From: Thermomicrobiales bacterium
Lineage (GTDB): Bacteria > Chloroflexota > Chloroflexia > Thermomicrobiales > UBA6265
NCBI GenBank assembly: GCA_030447415.1
Contig: JAUJOZ010000002.1
Location: 237,139-301,138, forward strand
Direction of reading: 5' to 3'
Length of the DNA: 64,000 nucleotides
The position numbers were made by a program, and so were the translations under genes. Positions 42,812 through 52,579 of the stretch are shown here, one piece after another. A model generated the notes under the pieces. That model searched no databases, was not told the origin of the DNA, and worked only from the letters and a program-made list of their open reading frames with translations. Numbering within the stretch: position 1 is the first letter of the stretch; each line of letters opens with the position of its first letter.

Positions 42812-45616
42812 ATGAAAGACGACGCCATGCCGGCCGATCCCTCGCGCAGGAGCAAGAAACTCGCCCCGCCGTCGCCCGACGAGGTCGTGCCCGACCCGGT
42901 GGCGGAGCACCGACCACGGCCGTCCCGCCGCGACCCGGTCGCCCCGGTCGGCTCGATGGAAGCCAAGACCGAGGCCAAGTCGCCGTCCAAGGCGACGTCC
43001 AGTACGGAGACGCCGGCGGAGCCGGTGGGGACGCCCACGGCCCCCAACAAGGGGCGGGCGCCGGCGCGGCGCCCCGCCCCCCGCCCCCCCCCCCAGCCGA
43101 AGCCCGTCCTCCTCCCTGTCCTGGTGGTCGACGAGACGCTGCTGCTGCCGCACATGTCGATCCCCTACCCCATCGAAGACGAAGAGTCGGCGATGGTCCT
43201 GGACCGCGCTGCTCGGATGACGCCGCGCCACGTCCTGGTCGTCGCGGAGCGGCCGGTGCCGCCGGTCGAGCCGGCGCCGTTGCCCGACGTCGACAACGGG
43301 GAGCTGCGCGGGCTACTGGCCGACGCGATCGCCGAGGCGTCGGCGAAGGATGGGGGGCGCCTGGAGTCCGAAGGCGCGGCGGACACGGCCGGCGAGTCGG
43401 CCGCGGACGCCGGGGAGTGGGTGCCCGACCCGGACGATGACCAGGCCTATGAGCTGTGCCCGATCGGCGTCATCGCCGAGGTCGGGCAGCGCATCTCGCG
43501 GCCTGGCGGGCACGCCCACGTGATCCTCCAGGGACTGAGTCGGGGTATCGTCGGCGAGTTGATCCAGCAAGACCCGTACGTCGTCGCCCGGGTCACGCGC
43601 TACGACGACCCGGTCGAGTCGACGCCGGAGGCCGAGGCCGCCATGTCGGCCGTGCTGGAGCAGGTCGAAAGCTACATCGGCATGCTCCCCAACGTGCCGG
43701 AAGAGGTCCTGACCATGGTCCGTAGCGTCGACGAGCCGGGCTGGCTCGCCGACCTGATCGCCTTCTCGCCGGAGTTCGAGGCCGAGCAGCGCCAGGAGTT
43801 GCTGGAGATCCTCGATCCGGTCCAGCGGCTCCGTCGCCTCAGCGTCATCATCCAGAAGCGGCTGGACGTGCTCAACCTGCGCCAGCAGATCCAGTCCGAG
43901 GCGCAGGCTGGGATGGACAAGCAGCAGCGCGAGTACTACCTGCGTGAGCAGTTGCGCGCGATCCAGAAGGAGCTGACCGAGGGGAGCACTGAGGAGGCGG
44001 TCGCCAACGAGCTGCGGCAGAAGATCGAGGCTGCCGGCATGCCGGAGGAGGTCAAGACCAAGGCGCTGACCCAGGTTGAGCGGTTGGAGCAGCAGCACCC
44101 CTTCTCGCCGGAGATCGGGGTCATTCGCACCTACCTCGAATGGCTGACCGAGCTGCCCTGGGCCGTCGAGACCGAGGACCACCTTGACCTGGTCGAAGCG
44201 GCCGGCGTCCTTGAGGCCGACCACTACGGCCTGGAGAAGGTCAAGGAGCGGATCCTCGAGTACATCGCCGTCCGCAAGCTGGCCGGCGACCGCCTGCGGG
44301 CGCCGATCATCTGCTTCGTCGGCCCGCCGGGCGTCGGCAAGACGAGCCTGGGTCGCTCCATCGCCCGCGCCATCGGCCGCAACTACGTGCGCATGTCGCT
44401 CGGCGGCGTGCGGGACGAGGCCGAGATCCGCGGCCACCGCCGGACGTACGTCGGCGCCATGCCGGGTCGCGTCATCAAGGCGCTGCGTGACGCCAAGAGC
44501 CGCAACCCGGTGCTGGTCCTCGACGAGGTCGACAAGGTCGGCTCCGACACGTTCCGAGGCGACCCGGCCTCGGCCCTGCTGGAGGTCCTCGACCCGGAGC
44601 AGAACGCCTCCTTCTCCGATCATTACCTGGAGGTTCCGTTTGACCTCTCCAAGGTGATCTTCATCACCACAGCCAACCTCCTGGAGCCGATCCCGCCCGC
44701 GTTGCGCGACCGGATGGAGGTGATCGAGGTCTCGGGGTACACGGAGGTTGAGAAGCTGGCGATCGCCCGGGAGTTCCTACTGCCCAAGGCGCTCGACGGG
44801 CACGGGCTCGCTCCCGAGCAGCTCCGCGTCACCGACGAGGCGCTGCGCCGGCTGATCCGTGAGTACACCGAGGAGTCGGGCGTTCGCAACCTGGAGCGGG
44901 AGATCGGCGCCCTCTGCCGCAAGGTCGCGCGCCGCCTCGCCGGCGACGACTCGCCCGCCGAGATCGAGGTCGACGCCCCGCAGTTGGACGACTACCTCGG
45001 CGTGCCGCGCTATGAGTACGGCCTCGCCGAGGAGCAGGACGAGGTCGGCGTCGCCACCGGCTCGGCCGTGACCAGCGTCGGCGGCGACCTCCTCGCCATC
45101 GAGGTGATGGTGATGGAGGGGAAGGGCGACCTGATCCTGACCGGGCAGCTCGGCGACGTGATGCAGGAGTCAGCGCGGGCCGCCATCTCCTACGCGCGCA
45201 GCCGGGCCGCGGAGTACGGGCTGGAGCCGGGTTACTTCGACCGCCGCAACATCCACATCCACATCCCGGCCGGCGCCATCCCGAAGGACGGCCCCTCCGC
45301 CGGGATCACGATGGCCACCGCGCTGATCTCTGCCCTGACGGGGCGCAAGGTCCGCAAGGACGTGGCGATGACGGGGGAGATCACCCTGCGCGGCAAGGTG
45401 CTCCCGATCGGCGGTCTGCGGGAGAAGACGGTCGCGGCCCACCGCGGCGGCATCAAGACCTTCCTCCTGCCCCGCCGCAACGCCAAGGATCTGGCGGAGC
45501 TGCCGGACGTGGTGCGCCAGGGGATGGACCTCATCCAGGTCGACACCCTCGCCCAGGTCCTGGAAGTGGCCCTCCTCCCGGCCGAGGACCCCCCCCGCAG
45601 CCTTCAGGTGGCGTAG
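42812..45616 (+). CDS. lon: ATP-dependent protease Lon with extended N-terminus
   Basis: A 934-residue LonA protease that degrades misfolded and regulatory proteins in the cytoplasm. Residues 1-100 are a Pro/Ala/Lys-rich, probably disordered extension not found in typical LonA (about 780-820 residues). The LON substrate domain begins at [20 protein letters not shown] and contains an acidic insertion near residues 165-210. The AAA+ module has Walker [10 protein letters not shown] near 506 and Walker [10 protein letters not shown]. The protease domain has the Ser of PKDGPSAGI near 829 and the Lys of [14 protein letters not shown]. An 11-C run (43084-43094) lies in the extension. The ATG at 42812 has no good ribosome binding site, so a start further downstream in the extension is possible. 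Confidence 0.95.
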   Translation: MKDDAMPADPSRRSKKLAPPSPDEVVPDPVAEHRPRPSRRDPVAPVGSMEAKTEAKSPSKATSSTETPAEPVGTPTAPNKGRAPARRPAPRPPPQPKPVLLPVLVVDETLLLPHMSIPYPIEDEESAMVLDRAARMTPRHVLVVAERPVPPVEPAPLPDVDNGELRGLLADAIAEASAKDGGRLESEGAADTAGESAADAGEWVPDPDDDQAYELCPIGVIAEVGQRISRPGGHAHVILQGLSRGIVGELIQQDPYVVARVTRYDDPVESTPEAEAAMSAVLEQVESYIGMLPNVPEEVLTMVRSVDEPGWLADLIAFSPEFEAEQRQELLEILDPVQRLRRLSVIIQKRLDVLNLRQQIQSEAQAGMDKQQREYYLREQLRAIQKELTEGSTEEAVANELRQKIEAAGMPEEVKTKALTQVERLEQQHPFSPEIGVIRTYLEWLTELPWAVETEDHLDLVEAAGVLEADHYGLEKVKERILEYIAVRKLAGDRLRAPIICFVGPPGVGKTSLGRSIARAIGRNYVRMSLGGVRDEAEIRGHRRTYVGAMPGRVIKALRDAKSRNPVLVLDEVDKVGSDTFRGDPASALLEVLDPEQNASFSDHYLEVPFDLSKVIFITTANLLEPIPPALRDRMEVIEVSGYTEVEKLAIAREFLLPKALDGHGLAPEQLRVTDEALRRLIREYTEESGVRNLEREIGALCRKVARRLAGDDSPAEIEVDAPQLDDYLGVPRYEYGLAEEQDEVGVATGSAVTSVGGDLLAIEVMVMEGKGDLILTGQLGDVMQESARAAISYARSRAAEYGLEPGYFDRRNIHIHIPAGAIPKDGPSAGITMATALISALTGRKVRKDVAMTGEITLRGKVLPIGGLREKTVAAHRGGIKTFLLPRRNAKDLAELPDVVRQGMDLIQVDTLAQVLEVALLPAEDPPRSLQVA

Positions 45617-45681
45617 AGGGGGCGGTTCCGCCGCGCGTCACACGACGAGCGCGTGACGTACGAGGCCTAAGCTGGCCTCGT

Positions 45682-45930
45682 GTGATCCGCCGTCCTCGAT
45701 GCCCGAACAGTCGTGCCCAGCGACCCGAGATCGTCAGCGGCACACCGGTCGCCGTCGGCACCCGCGTTCCGATCACGAGCCAGACCGACTTCCTGGCACG
45801 CGGCTCCAGCCTCGACGCTTTGTTGGGTCACGTCCCCAGCGTTGGCCGGGAGTAGGCGATATCCGCGCTTGGGATCGCCAGGGACATGCTCATAACCGCG
45901 GCTAGCCTGCATGCTTGTGCAGATCGATGA
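45682..45930 (+). pseudogene. DUF433 antitoxin-like gene with in-frame TAG
   Basis: The frame from GTG 45682 reads RPEIVSGTPVAVGTRVPITS, QTDFLARGSSLDALLGHVPSVGRE, then TAG at 45853-45855, then AISALGIARDMLITA. DUF433 proteins, antitoxin partners of DUF5615 PIN-like toxins, have Gln (CAG) at this place (REQAVAAL), so one C-to-T change explains the stop. The conserved GTPVxxGTRVP core is intact. It overlaps the start of the toxin remnant. Confidence 0.75.
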
Positions 45931-46127
45931 GTCGAGCGCGCGCCCGTTCGGCCGGACACTCGTGGGTCATGGGGTGTGGTCGGTGCGGCGGACGGGGGGG
46001 AGTCGTGAGCAATGGCGACCTAAGCCGGCGCGCCGCCACCCATGGGTTCGATGCACTCCCTACGGTAGACCGCATCCTGGATTTTCAACAGGGCATCGCG
46101 CAGCGAACTGGGTGCATCGGTTGCTGA
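45911..46127 (+). pseudogene. DUF5615 PIN-like toxin gene, frameshifted
   Basis: ATG 45911 begins MLVQIDESSARPFGRTLVGHGVWSVRRTGG with the first acidic pair of the PIN-like fold. In a run of seven G at about 45988-45996 the frame shifts to VVSNGDLSRRAATHGFDAL, PTVDRILDFQQGIAQ, which ends at 46127. DUF5615 proteins show exactly this order (NGDL..A..GFDALVTVDRNL.FQQN). One base removed from the G run would restore the frame. It forms a dead pair with the preceding DUF433 gene. Confidence 0.72.
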
Positions 46128-46245
46128 GGTGCGGTCGAGTGCGAATCCCACAAGGAACCGGCCCGCCGGTCGATTAACCGAGTTACGGAAGACGCGTAGC
46201 GACCGGTCCCATGGTGCGCGTCCGGACTTGGTGCCACCGGTCGCC

Positions 46246-47973
46246 TTAGCTCTGGTTGGGCGCCTCGGTGCTTTGCAGGTCGTCCTTGTACCGATCAGTC
46301 TGCTCCTGGAGGCGGCGGATCAGCAGGTTGGGGGTCAGTCCGAAGATGGCCGCGATGACGAGACCGAAACGGTTACCGTTCAGGTCGAAGATGTCCGGCA
46401 GCTGGGGGATCGGCTGCTCTTCCAGAGCGTCCCGTACCGCGTCCTGATCGCCCACGCCCGTGCCTGCGTCCTCCGCGTTCGGCGAGGCCGCGGCCAGGTT
46501 GGCCGAGGTCGTTGTCGGCGTTGCCGTGGCGGTCGGGGTGACGGTGGCCAGCGCTGCCGGCGAAGCGATGTCCACTGGCGCGGTGGGTGCTCCGACCAGG
46601 GCAGCGCCGGCGGCGGTCGGCGTGGTGGTGGGCGCCCCGACGCCCGCTGCGGATGCGGTGGTCGCCGGTGTGACGGCCGCCGGCGGCACGAGCAATTCAT
46701 CGTTCAAGGCCGCGGTCAGCATTGCGGTCAGGAGCACACCGCCGACGGCCGCCAACCCCGAGAAGAGGGGCGTCTGAATCAGGCGGGCCCGCGATAGGCC
46801 GTAGTCCTGGATCGCCGCCTCGGTGCCCGACTCGGCGTGGAGTCGATTGAAGAGTCCGACGATGGCGCCGACCAGGTAGAACGCCGCCGCCGCCTCAATT
46901 GTCCGCGACGGGACCTCGGCCAGAAGCGCGAGGGCGAGTAGGACGTAGGCCGTCAGGCCGGTGAAGACCATCGTCCCGATGAGCCGGTTGTGCGCCCGCA
47001 CCAGTCCGTCCGAGCGGTCGTCGCGGAACTCGTTGACCGTGCGCCGTACCACCCGCAGGATCGCCCGTGCCTGCGCCCGCTCGGCGTCGGTCGGCTCCGT
47101 GTCCGAAGGGGTGAACGTCGACGGCGAGAGATAGTCGGCCGCGCCCAGCTTGCTCACCGCCCGCCGCATGATTGCGAGGAGATCCTCACGGTTCGTGATG
47201 TTCGACCCCCGGATGCGGAGCTCGTCGTAGACCGCACCGCGGTTGACCTCCTCGACGGGTTCGACCTCGATCAGGGCCTCCTCCGCGCGATGGATCCGGT
47301 TCCAAAGGTCGATGTAGCCGGTGCCCAGCGACCAGCGTGGATGCCCTTCGCTGGCCAACTCGCTGTCGATGAAGGCTCGGTGGTAGGCCACCTCGGCACA
47401 GGCGGATCGATTCACTTCGGACAGCGTGGCCGGAGGGATCGGCTCGGCGCAGTAGACGGCGCGCCGGGCATCCAGTTGGTTCAAGCGGGCGTTCAACTCG
47501 GCGTACGCACCGGGATTGGCGCCGGACGGGGTGGTGACGCGGGTGCCGAGAAGCCCGATCACCAGCCAGATCACCAGCATCCCAAGGATGCCGGCGACGC
47601 AGACGCCCCACCCCGTCCAGCCGCTCGGCCGGTTGAGGTAGAGCGCGACGGTGATCCCGGCGGCGAGACCGGGAAGGGCGGGCGCCGTGGCGGCCAGCGA
47701 GGCGGTGTATCGATTTAGCATGATCGCTCCCGCAAAGACGCCGGCCAGGAGCGCGGCGAGAACCGACGCGTTGACGGCAACGATCCAGTCCGGCGGGGGA
47801 TCGCGGTCGACGGTGCCACCGATCCAGCCTTGGGCCGCGAGCAGCCCCCCCAGGATGAGGACGCCGCGCGGCAGTGGACGGCGTCCGGTCCGCCTGCGGA
47901 CACGCCGACCAGGGACCATCGGCGCGCGGGCGCTGTCACGCCGCGCGGGTCGCAGACGCCGCTCACCCGTCAC
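46246..47973 (-). CDS. Large multi-pass membrane protein, unknown function
   Basis: A 575-residue protein. Residues about 38-150 hold four helices, followed by a soluble region of about 170 residues with charged helices (VDPRW-type motifs not recognised; AYHRAFIDSELASEGHPRWSLGTGYIDLWNRIHRAEEAL). Two or three more helices follow (about 325-415), then a Thr/Ala/Pro-rich low-complexity segment (TPTATATPTTTSANLAAASP) and a final hydrophobic-helical end (FGLVIAAIFGLTPNLLIRRLQEQTDRYKDDLQ). The N-terminus is rich in Arg. GTG 47973 is the furthest start; ATG 47919 is an alternative. No family recognised. Confidence 0.7.
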   Translation of the reverse strand: MTGERRLRPARRDSARAPMVPGRRVRRRTGRRPLPRGVLILGGLLAAQGWIGGTVDRDPPPDWIVAVNASVLAALLAGVFAGAIMLNRYTASLAATAPALPGLAAGITVALYLNRPSGWTGWGVCVAGILGMLVIWLVIGLLGTRVTTPSGANPGAYAELNARLNQLDARRAVYCAEPIPPATLSEVNRSACAEVAYHRAFIDSELASEGHPRWSLGTGYIDLWNRIHRAEEALIEVEPVEEVNRGAVYDELRIRGSNITNREDLLAIMRRAVSKLGAADYLSPSTFTPSDTEPTDAERAQARAILRVVRRTVNEFRDDRSDGLVRAHNRLIGTMVFTGLTAYVLLALALLAEVPSRTIEAAAAFYLVGAIVGLFNRLHAESGTEAAIQDYGLSRARLIQTPLFSGLAAVGGVLLTAMLTAALNDELLVPPAAVTPATTASAAGVGAPTTTPTAAGAALVGAPTAPVDIASPAALATVTPTATATPTTTSANLAAASPNAEDAGTGVGDQDAVRDALEEQPIPQLPDIFDLNGNRFGLVIAAIFGLTPNLLIRRLQEQTDRYKDDLQSTEAPNQS

Positions 47974-48380
47974 ACCTCACCCGTGGACGGAACGCACTAA
48001 GTCGTCACAAAGCAGGTCACGCACGCCGCTTTGGATCCAACCAAAGTGGCAAAGATAAGAAATGAGCCGAGACACGCACGATCGTAGCACCCGCTCACAC
48101 GTTGTCAAGCCGCATTGCGCCAGCGACTGCGCGGAGGTCATCCCTCCCGTGACGGTCGTGCCCTCTAGCGAGGTGAGCCGGTGCTCGAGGCCCCGCTCGT
48201 GCCGTCCGCGTGCTCCGTCGTTCGGCGACAATAGGCTCATCGGCTTGCGACCAAATGTCCCGTAGCGACGGGGTAAACCGACATCGCTTGCGGAGCGCGG
48301 CCAGTTCGGACGGCAAATGCGCGTCCTTGGATGGTGGCGATGCGCGGCGCAGGCGTGGCGCACGATGGGAGGCGTGGACG

Positions 48381-49862
48381 GTGACGGACGGTCGGGCAGA
48401 CCGGTTCGACCTCGTCGTGATTGGGGCTGGCAGCGCGGGGAGCACCGCCGCCGGGGAGGCGGTCGCCCGCGGCGCGAAGGTGGCGCTGATCGAGCGCTGG
48501 AAGGTCGGCGGCACCTGCCTCAACGTTGGCTGTGACCCGACCAAGACCCTTGTCCGTTCGGCCGAGATTCGCCACCTTGTCCGCCACGCCGCGCGCTTCG
48601 GCACCGAGGTTCCCGCGGCGCGGACCGACTGGCCCGCGGTGGTGCGTCGCGTCGAGCGCGTCGTCAACACCATCCGTGGCGGCGACGGCGACGCGAACAT
48701 CCGCGCCTCGGGCATCGTCCTCCGCAAGGGGCACGCGCGTTTCCGCTCGCCGCACGAGATCGTGGTGACCGGCGTCAACGGCGAGGGCGATGCGCTCCTC
48801 CACGCCGACAGGGTGATCATTGCCACGGGCGCCGCCAACGTCACTCCCCCGATTGCGGGTCTGGCGGAGGCGGGGTTCATCACCAACGTCGAAGCGATCG
48901 CGCTGCCGGAGTTGCCGCGGTCGCTCGCCGTCATCGGTGCCGGCGTGGTCGGTGTCGAGTTCGCCCAGCTCTTCGCGCGCTTCGGCGTGGAGGTGACGCT
49001 CTTCGCCTCGCGCGATCGAATCCTGCCGGCGGAAGACGACGAGCTGACGCCGCTGCTCCAGGCTGTCCTGGAGCACGAGGGCGTTCGCGTCGAGACCGGC
49101 GTGCGCGTCCGGCGCCTCGTCTCCAGGCAGGGGCCGGACGGCCGGCGCAAGCTGGTGGTTGGCGAGCGCGCTGGAACGGCGGTCGAGGCGCGGGTGGATG
49201 AGGTGCTGGTCGCGACGGGGCGGAGGCCGGTGGTGGCCGGGCTCGACCTGGAGGCGGCAGGGGTGGCGTACGGCCCAAACGGGATTCCCGTCGATGACAC
49301 GCTGCGGACCAACGCCCCCCACATTTGGGCCGCCGGCGACGTGACCGGCACGTACCCCTACACGCACGTCGCCGACTACCAAGCGAGGATCGCCGAGTTC
49401 AACGCGATGAGCGGGCGGCCGCCCCGCCGCGCCGACTATCGCGTCGTTCCCCGAGTGATCTTCACCGACCCGGAGCTGGCCCGCGTCGGGCTGACCGAAC
49501 ACGAGGCCCGCAACGCCGGCTACGATGTCAAGAGCGCGACGGTGCCGATGCGCAACTTGGCGCGCGCGCTGACGGCCGGGGAGACGGACGGTGCCGTCAA
49601 GCTAGTCGCGGATCAGGCGACGGGTGAGCTCTTGGGCGGCCATGTCCTCGCCGCGCGGGGTGGGGAGTTGCTGGCCGAGGTGGCGCTGGCAATGCGGCTT
49701 CGTCTGCCGGCGTCAGCCATCGCCGACACGATCCACGCCTACCCGACGCTGTCCGAGGCGGTTTTCTGGGCCGCCTACGAGCTGGCCGAGCCAAACGACC
49801 CGGCCCTCGGGGCCGCCCCCGGCGTCAGCGCACCCTACGGCGACGTGCCGGACGGCATGTAG
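48381..49862 (+). CDS. Mercuric-reductase-like FAD/NAD(P) disulfide oxidoreductase
   Basis: A 493-residue class I pyridine nucleotide-disulfide oxidoreductase. FAD-binding FDLVVIGAGSAGSTAAGEA, the redox-active pair in GGTCLNVGCDPTKTL, NAD(P) site LAVIGAGVVGVEFAQLF, the second FAD site HIWAAGDVTG, and the C-terminal dimer domain with HAYPTLSEAV (His and Glu partners of the disulfide). No N-terminal heavy-metal domain and no C-terminal Cys pair typical of MerA, so mercury reduction is unlikely. GTG 48381 has GGGAGG eight bases upstream. Function beyond disulfide or quinone reduction unknown. Confidence 0.9.
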   Translation: MTDGRADRFDLVVIGAGSAGSTAAGEAVARGAKVALIERWKVGGTCLNVGCDPTKTLVRSAEIRHLVRHAARFGTEVPAARTDWPAVVRRVERVVNTIRGGDGDANIRASGIVLRKGHARFRSPHEIVVTGVNGEGDALLHADRVIIATGAANVTPPIAGLAEAGFITNVEAIALPELPRSLAVIGAGVVGVEFAQLFARFGVEVTLFASRDRILPAEDDELTPLLQAVLEHEGVRVETGVRVRRLVSRQGPDGRRKLVVGERAGTAVEARVDEVLVATGRRPVVAGLDLEAAGVAYGPNGIPVDDTLRTNAPHIWAAGDVTGTYPYTHVADYQARIAEFNAMSGRPPRRADYRVVPRVIFTDPELARVGLTEHEARNAGYDVKSATVPMRNLARALTAGETDGAVKLVADQATGELLGGHVLAARGGELLAEVALAMRLRLPASAIADTIHAYPTLSEAVFWAAYELAEPNDPALGAAPGVSAPYGDVPDGM

Positions 49863-49984
49863 GCTAAAGGGCCAAGGGGCAAACACGGAAACGCGGGTCG
49901 GCGCGCTGGGAGCGGCGCGCCGACTCGCCTCATTGTGGGGAATGACGGCTTGGCCCTTGGCCCTCGGCTCCTGGATCTTCCGCC

Positions 49985-51049
49985 TCAGCCGGTCGGCGCG
50001 ACCGTTGGGTACTCGTCGGTCGCGGTCGAAGGCGAAGGAGCTGCGGAGCGCGCGGGGTCGAGGTCGGCCCAGGTGGCCGGCGGGTTCGAACCGGCGCTGG
50101 CCGCATGATCCGCCTGGCTTCCACCACCCCGGGCGTTCTTCCAGGCGTCCCAGAGATTGAGGCCGAAGGTGGCGGCCCACAGGCCGACGAGCGCGGGTCT
50201 GACCTGATCCGTGCCGAGCGTGGCGTTCCGGGCGCGAAAGACGTGCCGGGCGATCCAGGTGTTGAGGCCGCTGACGGTGCTCAGCGTGATGCCGACCACG
50301 AAGAAGGGCAGCGCCTTGGCCGGCTGCCGATTGTAAGCTTGCCCGAATCCTTCGGCCACCGCCGAGAGCCCGACCGCGACCGCCCGCCGCTTCGGATCCG
50401 CCGCGGCGGCGCTCTGGGGGCTCGGCGCGGCGTCCGCTTTCGTGGTGACGCTCAGCACCTGATCCCGCGCCTGGGAGGCCGTTTGTTTCACCCGATCTGT
50501 CAGCGCGGAGACGCTCGGCGTCCCCTGCGCCACGGTGCCAGCCCGTTCCCGCGCCTGCTCCGCCATGCCCCTCGCCAGACCGGCCACGTCCTTCACCTGC
50601 TCGGCGACACCCTGCGCCTGGTCGGCGACCTTGGCGGCGGCGTGGGAGACCTGCTGCGCCGCCTGGCCCACGGTCTGGCGGACCGCGTCGGCGGGGCCAC
50701 TTCCCTGCGCCTGGCCGTCCGCCGGCGCGCTCGTGCCTTGGCCCTCATTCAATCCCGCAGCTTGGGCAACCGGGCTCGCAGGGAAGTTGGTCTGGGTCAG
50801 TGGCTCGTCGGGCGTCTCACCCCCGCGCCAGGTTCCCCCCTGAGCATCCTGCCAGGCCTGCTCTGGGATCACGGTCAACACGTCGTCGGTGCTGAAGTAG
50901 GTTCCTTCCGCCACGTACTGCCCGATTAGGTTGCGCAGGGCCTCGTCCTCCCCGACGCGGTCGAGCAGGTCGGCCTTGGTCACCCCGCGACTCCAATCGA
51001 CCCCGCCGAGATAGGTCCCCATCCACTCCCGCATGTCGCGCCCGTCCAT
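49985..51049 (-). CDS. Helical membrane-associated protein, unknown function
   Basis: A 354-residue protein. The N-terminal 60 residues look structured (MREWMGTYLGGVDWSRGVTKADLLDRVGEDEALRNLIGQYV). Residues about 120-220 form an Ala/Gln/Val-rich amphipathic helix array (VRQTVGQAAQQVSHAAAKVADQAQGVAEQV), as in apolipoprotein- or LEA-like sequences. Then follows a hydrophobic domain (AVGLSAVAEGFGQAYNRQPAKALPFFVVGITLSTVSGL; VGLWAATFGLNLWDAWKNAR). ATG 51049 has GGAGGG upstream. No family recognised. The upstream SDR remnant is in the same frame without an intervening stop, by chance. Confidence 0.7.
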   Translation of the reverse strand: MDGRDMREWMGTYLGGVDWSRGVTKADLLDRVGEDEALRNLIGQYVAEGTYFSTDDVLTVIPEQAWQDAQGGTWRGGETPDEPLTQTNFPASPVAQAAGLNEGQGTSAPADGQAQGSGPADAVRQTVGQAAQQVSHAAAKVADQAQGVAEQVKDVAGLARGMAEQARERAGTVAQGTPSVSALTDRVKQTASQARDQVLSVTTKADAAPSPQSAAAADPKRRAVAVGLSAVAEGFGQAYNRQPAKALPFFVVGITLSTVSGLNTWIARHVFRARNATLGTDQVRPALVGLWAATFGLNLWDAWKNARGGGSQADHAASAGSNPPATWADLDPARSAAPSPSTATDEYPTVAPTG

Positions 51050-51174
51050 GACAACCCTCCTCTCTGGCTGTGCGATCCCCGGCAGCCCCGGGCGGGTGGG
51101 CCCAGCCTTCGGGGCCGGCGCCGAACCGATGCTCCGGTTCCGGCAAGAAGCGTGCCGACCGAGGATCTGCCCCG

Positions 51175-51960
51175 AGCCCTCCCTCAACGACTCGCCGCCG
51201 TCGGTCCCGACCTCGGTGACCGTGATGTGGCTGGCGGCGTCCGAGGCGAGGAACAGCATCCGCTGCGCCACCTCCTCCGCCGTGCCGGGAGTCCTCCCGA
51301 GCGGGTGTTGGCCGGCGCGGAATTGGACGGGGACCCGTACCCGGTCAAGGTCGCGCTCCTCCGCCGTCTCGATGATCCGCGTGTCGATGGGGCCGGTTCA
51401 GATCAAGCTGACTCGCACGCGGTCCCGCACTAGCTCTAGAGCCACCATCTGGGCTAAGGCGACCTGACCCGCCGTGGCGCGGACGTCGGCCGTCGCTCCG
51501 ATGTTGCTGAAGGTGCGCGTGCCGCTGACGGACGAGGTGACGACGACCGGTCCCCCCTGCTGCTTGAGGTGGGGTACCGCGTACTTGAGGGTCGGGAACG
51601 TGCTGGTCCCGTCAACGCGCGGCCTCCAGTCCCATGTGTCCGGACCCATCTCCTCCAGCGGCACCTAGACGCCGTTCGTCCCGGCGTTGGCGACGACCAT
51701 ATCCAGGTGACCCCACCGCTCCGCTGTCCGCCGCATGGCGTCGTTCACCGCCGTCGGCTCCGGTATGTTGGCGATGAGGACTGGCGCCTCTCTGCTCTCT
51801 CGCCCGATCGCGGCTATGGTGTCCTGCAGGCGCGCCTCGGTGCGCCCCAGTGCGGCGATCGGAGCGTCTTCCCGGGCCCGCGGCCGAGCTGTCGCCTCGC
51901 GGATGCTGGCCCTAGCCCGGTCACCAGCGACCCTCTGCCGGCGGACTGCGCCACGGGTCC
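51175..51960 (-). pseudogene. Decayed SDR oxidoreductase with two in-frame stops
   Basis: A single minus-strand frame shows SDR homology broken by TAG at 51665-51667 and TGA at 51398-51400. Recognisable parts: IREATARPRAREDAPIAALGRTEARL, WGHLDMVVANAGTNGV, stop, VPLEEMGPDTWDW, LKYAVPHLKQQGGPVVVTSSVSG, stop, TGPIDTRIIE, and the ending AQRMLFLASDAASHIT, EVGTDGGESL. The cofactor motif TGxxxGxG has become AGDRARAS, and in ATADVRATAGQVALA the catalytic Tyr and Lys (YSxxKAG) are Asp and Ala. Because the active site itself is lost, this is a true pseudogene rather than a sequencing artefact. Confidence 0.82.
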
Positions 51961-52579
51961 TCCCTCTGGCTCCCGCGTATCGCCTACCAGGTCGAGCCGA
52001 GCCGTCCACGCAGCGTTGGGGACGTGTCGACGCGGGGCCGGCCCGCGTCAGCAAGCGCCAATGGGTCGGCCGTCGAATCGTACCGCGCGGCAACGACACC
52101 GCCTGCACCTCGAACGCGTGGCTGCGGGTGACATTGCCTTCGATCGAGAGGGTCGCGAACGAAACGGTGGTTGCCGCCACGGGGCGGGTCCACGAACTGT
52201 CCGCTTTCAGCAGGTCGAGTGCCGTCTCGCCGGCGGGCGACCTGCGCAGCGTGTGCGGTTAGATGGGCCGGTGGTGGACATAATGGGTGATGGGGTCCAT
52301 TGGAAGCACCGACCGGCAGGGGAGAACGACGGTCATGGCGAGGCCGACCGCCGGTGCCCTTGGGCTGCATATCCACGATGTTAGAGTTCGGACCGAGCGC
52401 GGTTCGTGGGGGAGTTGGCTCGCCGGGTGGAGGGGAACGGCGAGGACGGACGGGGTGGTTTCAGGGCCGGTGCCCGCCTTGGCCGGGAGCATCGGCGAGC
52501 GGGACGAAACACGGCGATCGGCGATGCGGTCCCGTCGGTATCCACGTCGGGCGCCGGTCGCCGAGTCAGGGGAGTGGTG

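Noticed and set aside
46246..47973. Plus-strand frames across this gene (for example 46990-47718)
   Set aside because: They are antisense to a long membrane protein with consistent hydrophobic segments and show no family motif.
50070..50110. tRNA T-arm-like GGGTTCGAACC
   Set aside because: It lies inside the coding region of the helical membrane-associated protein and has no acceptor or anticodon arms.
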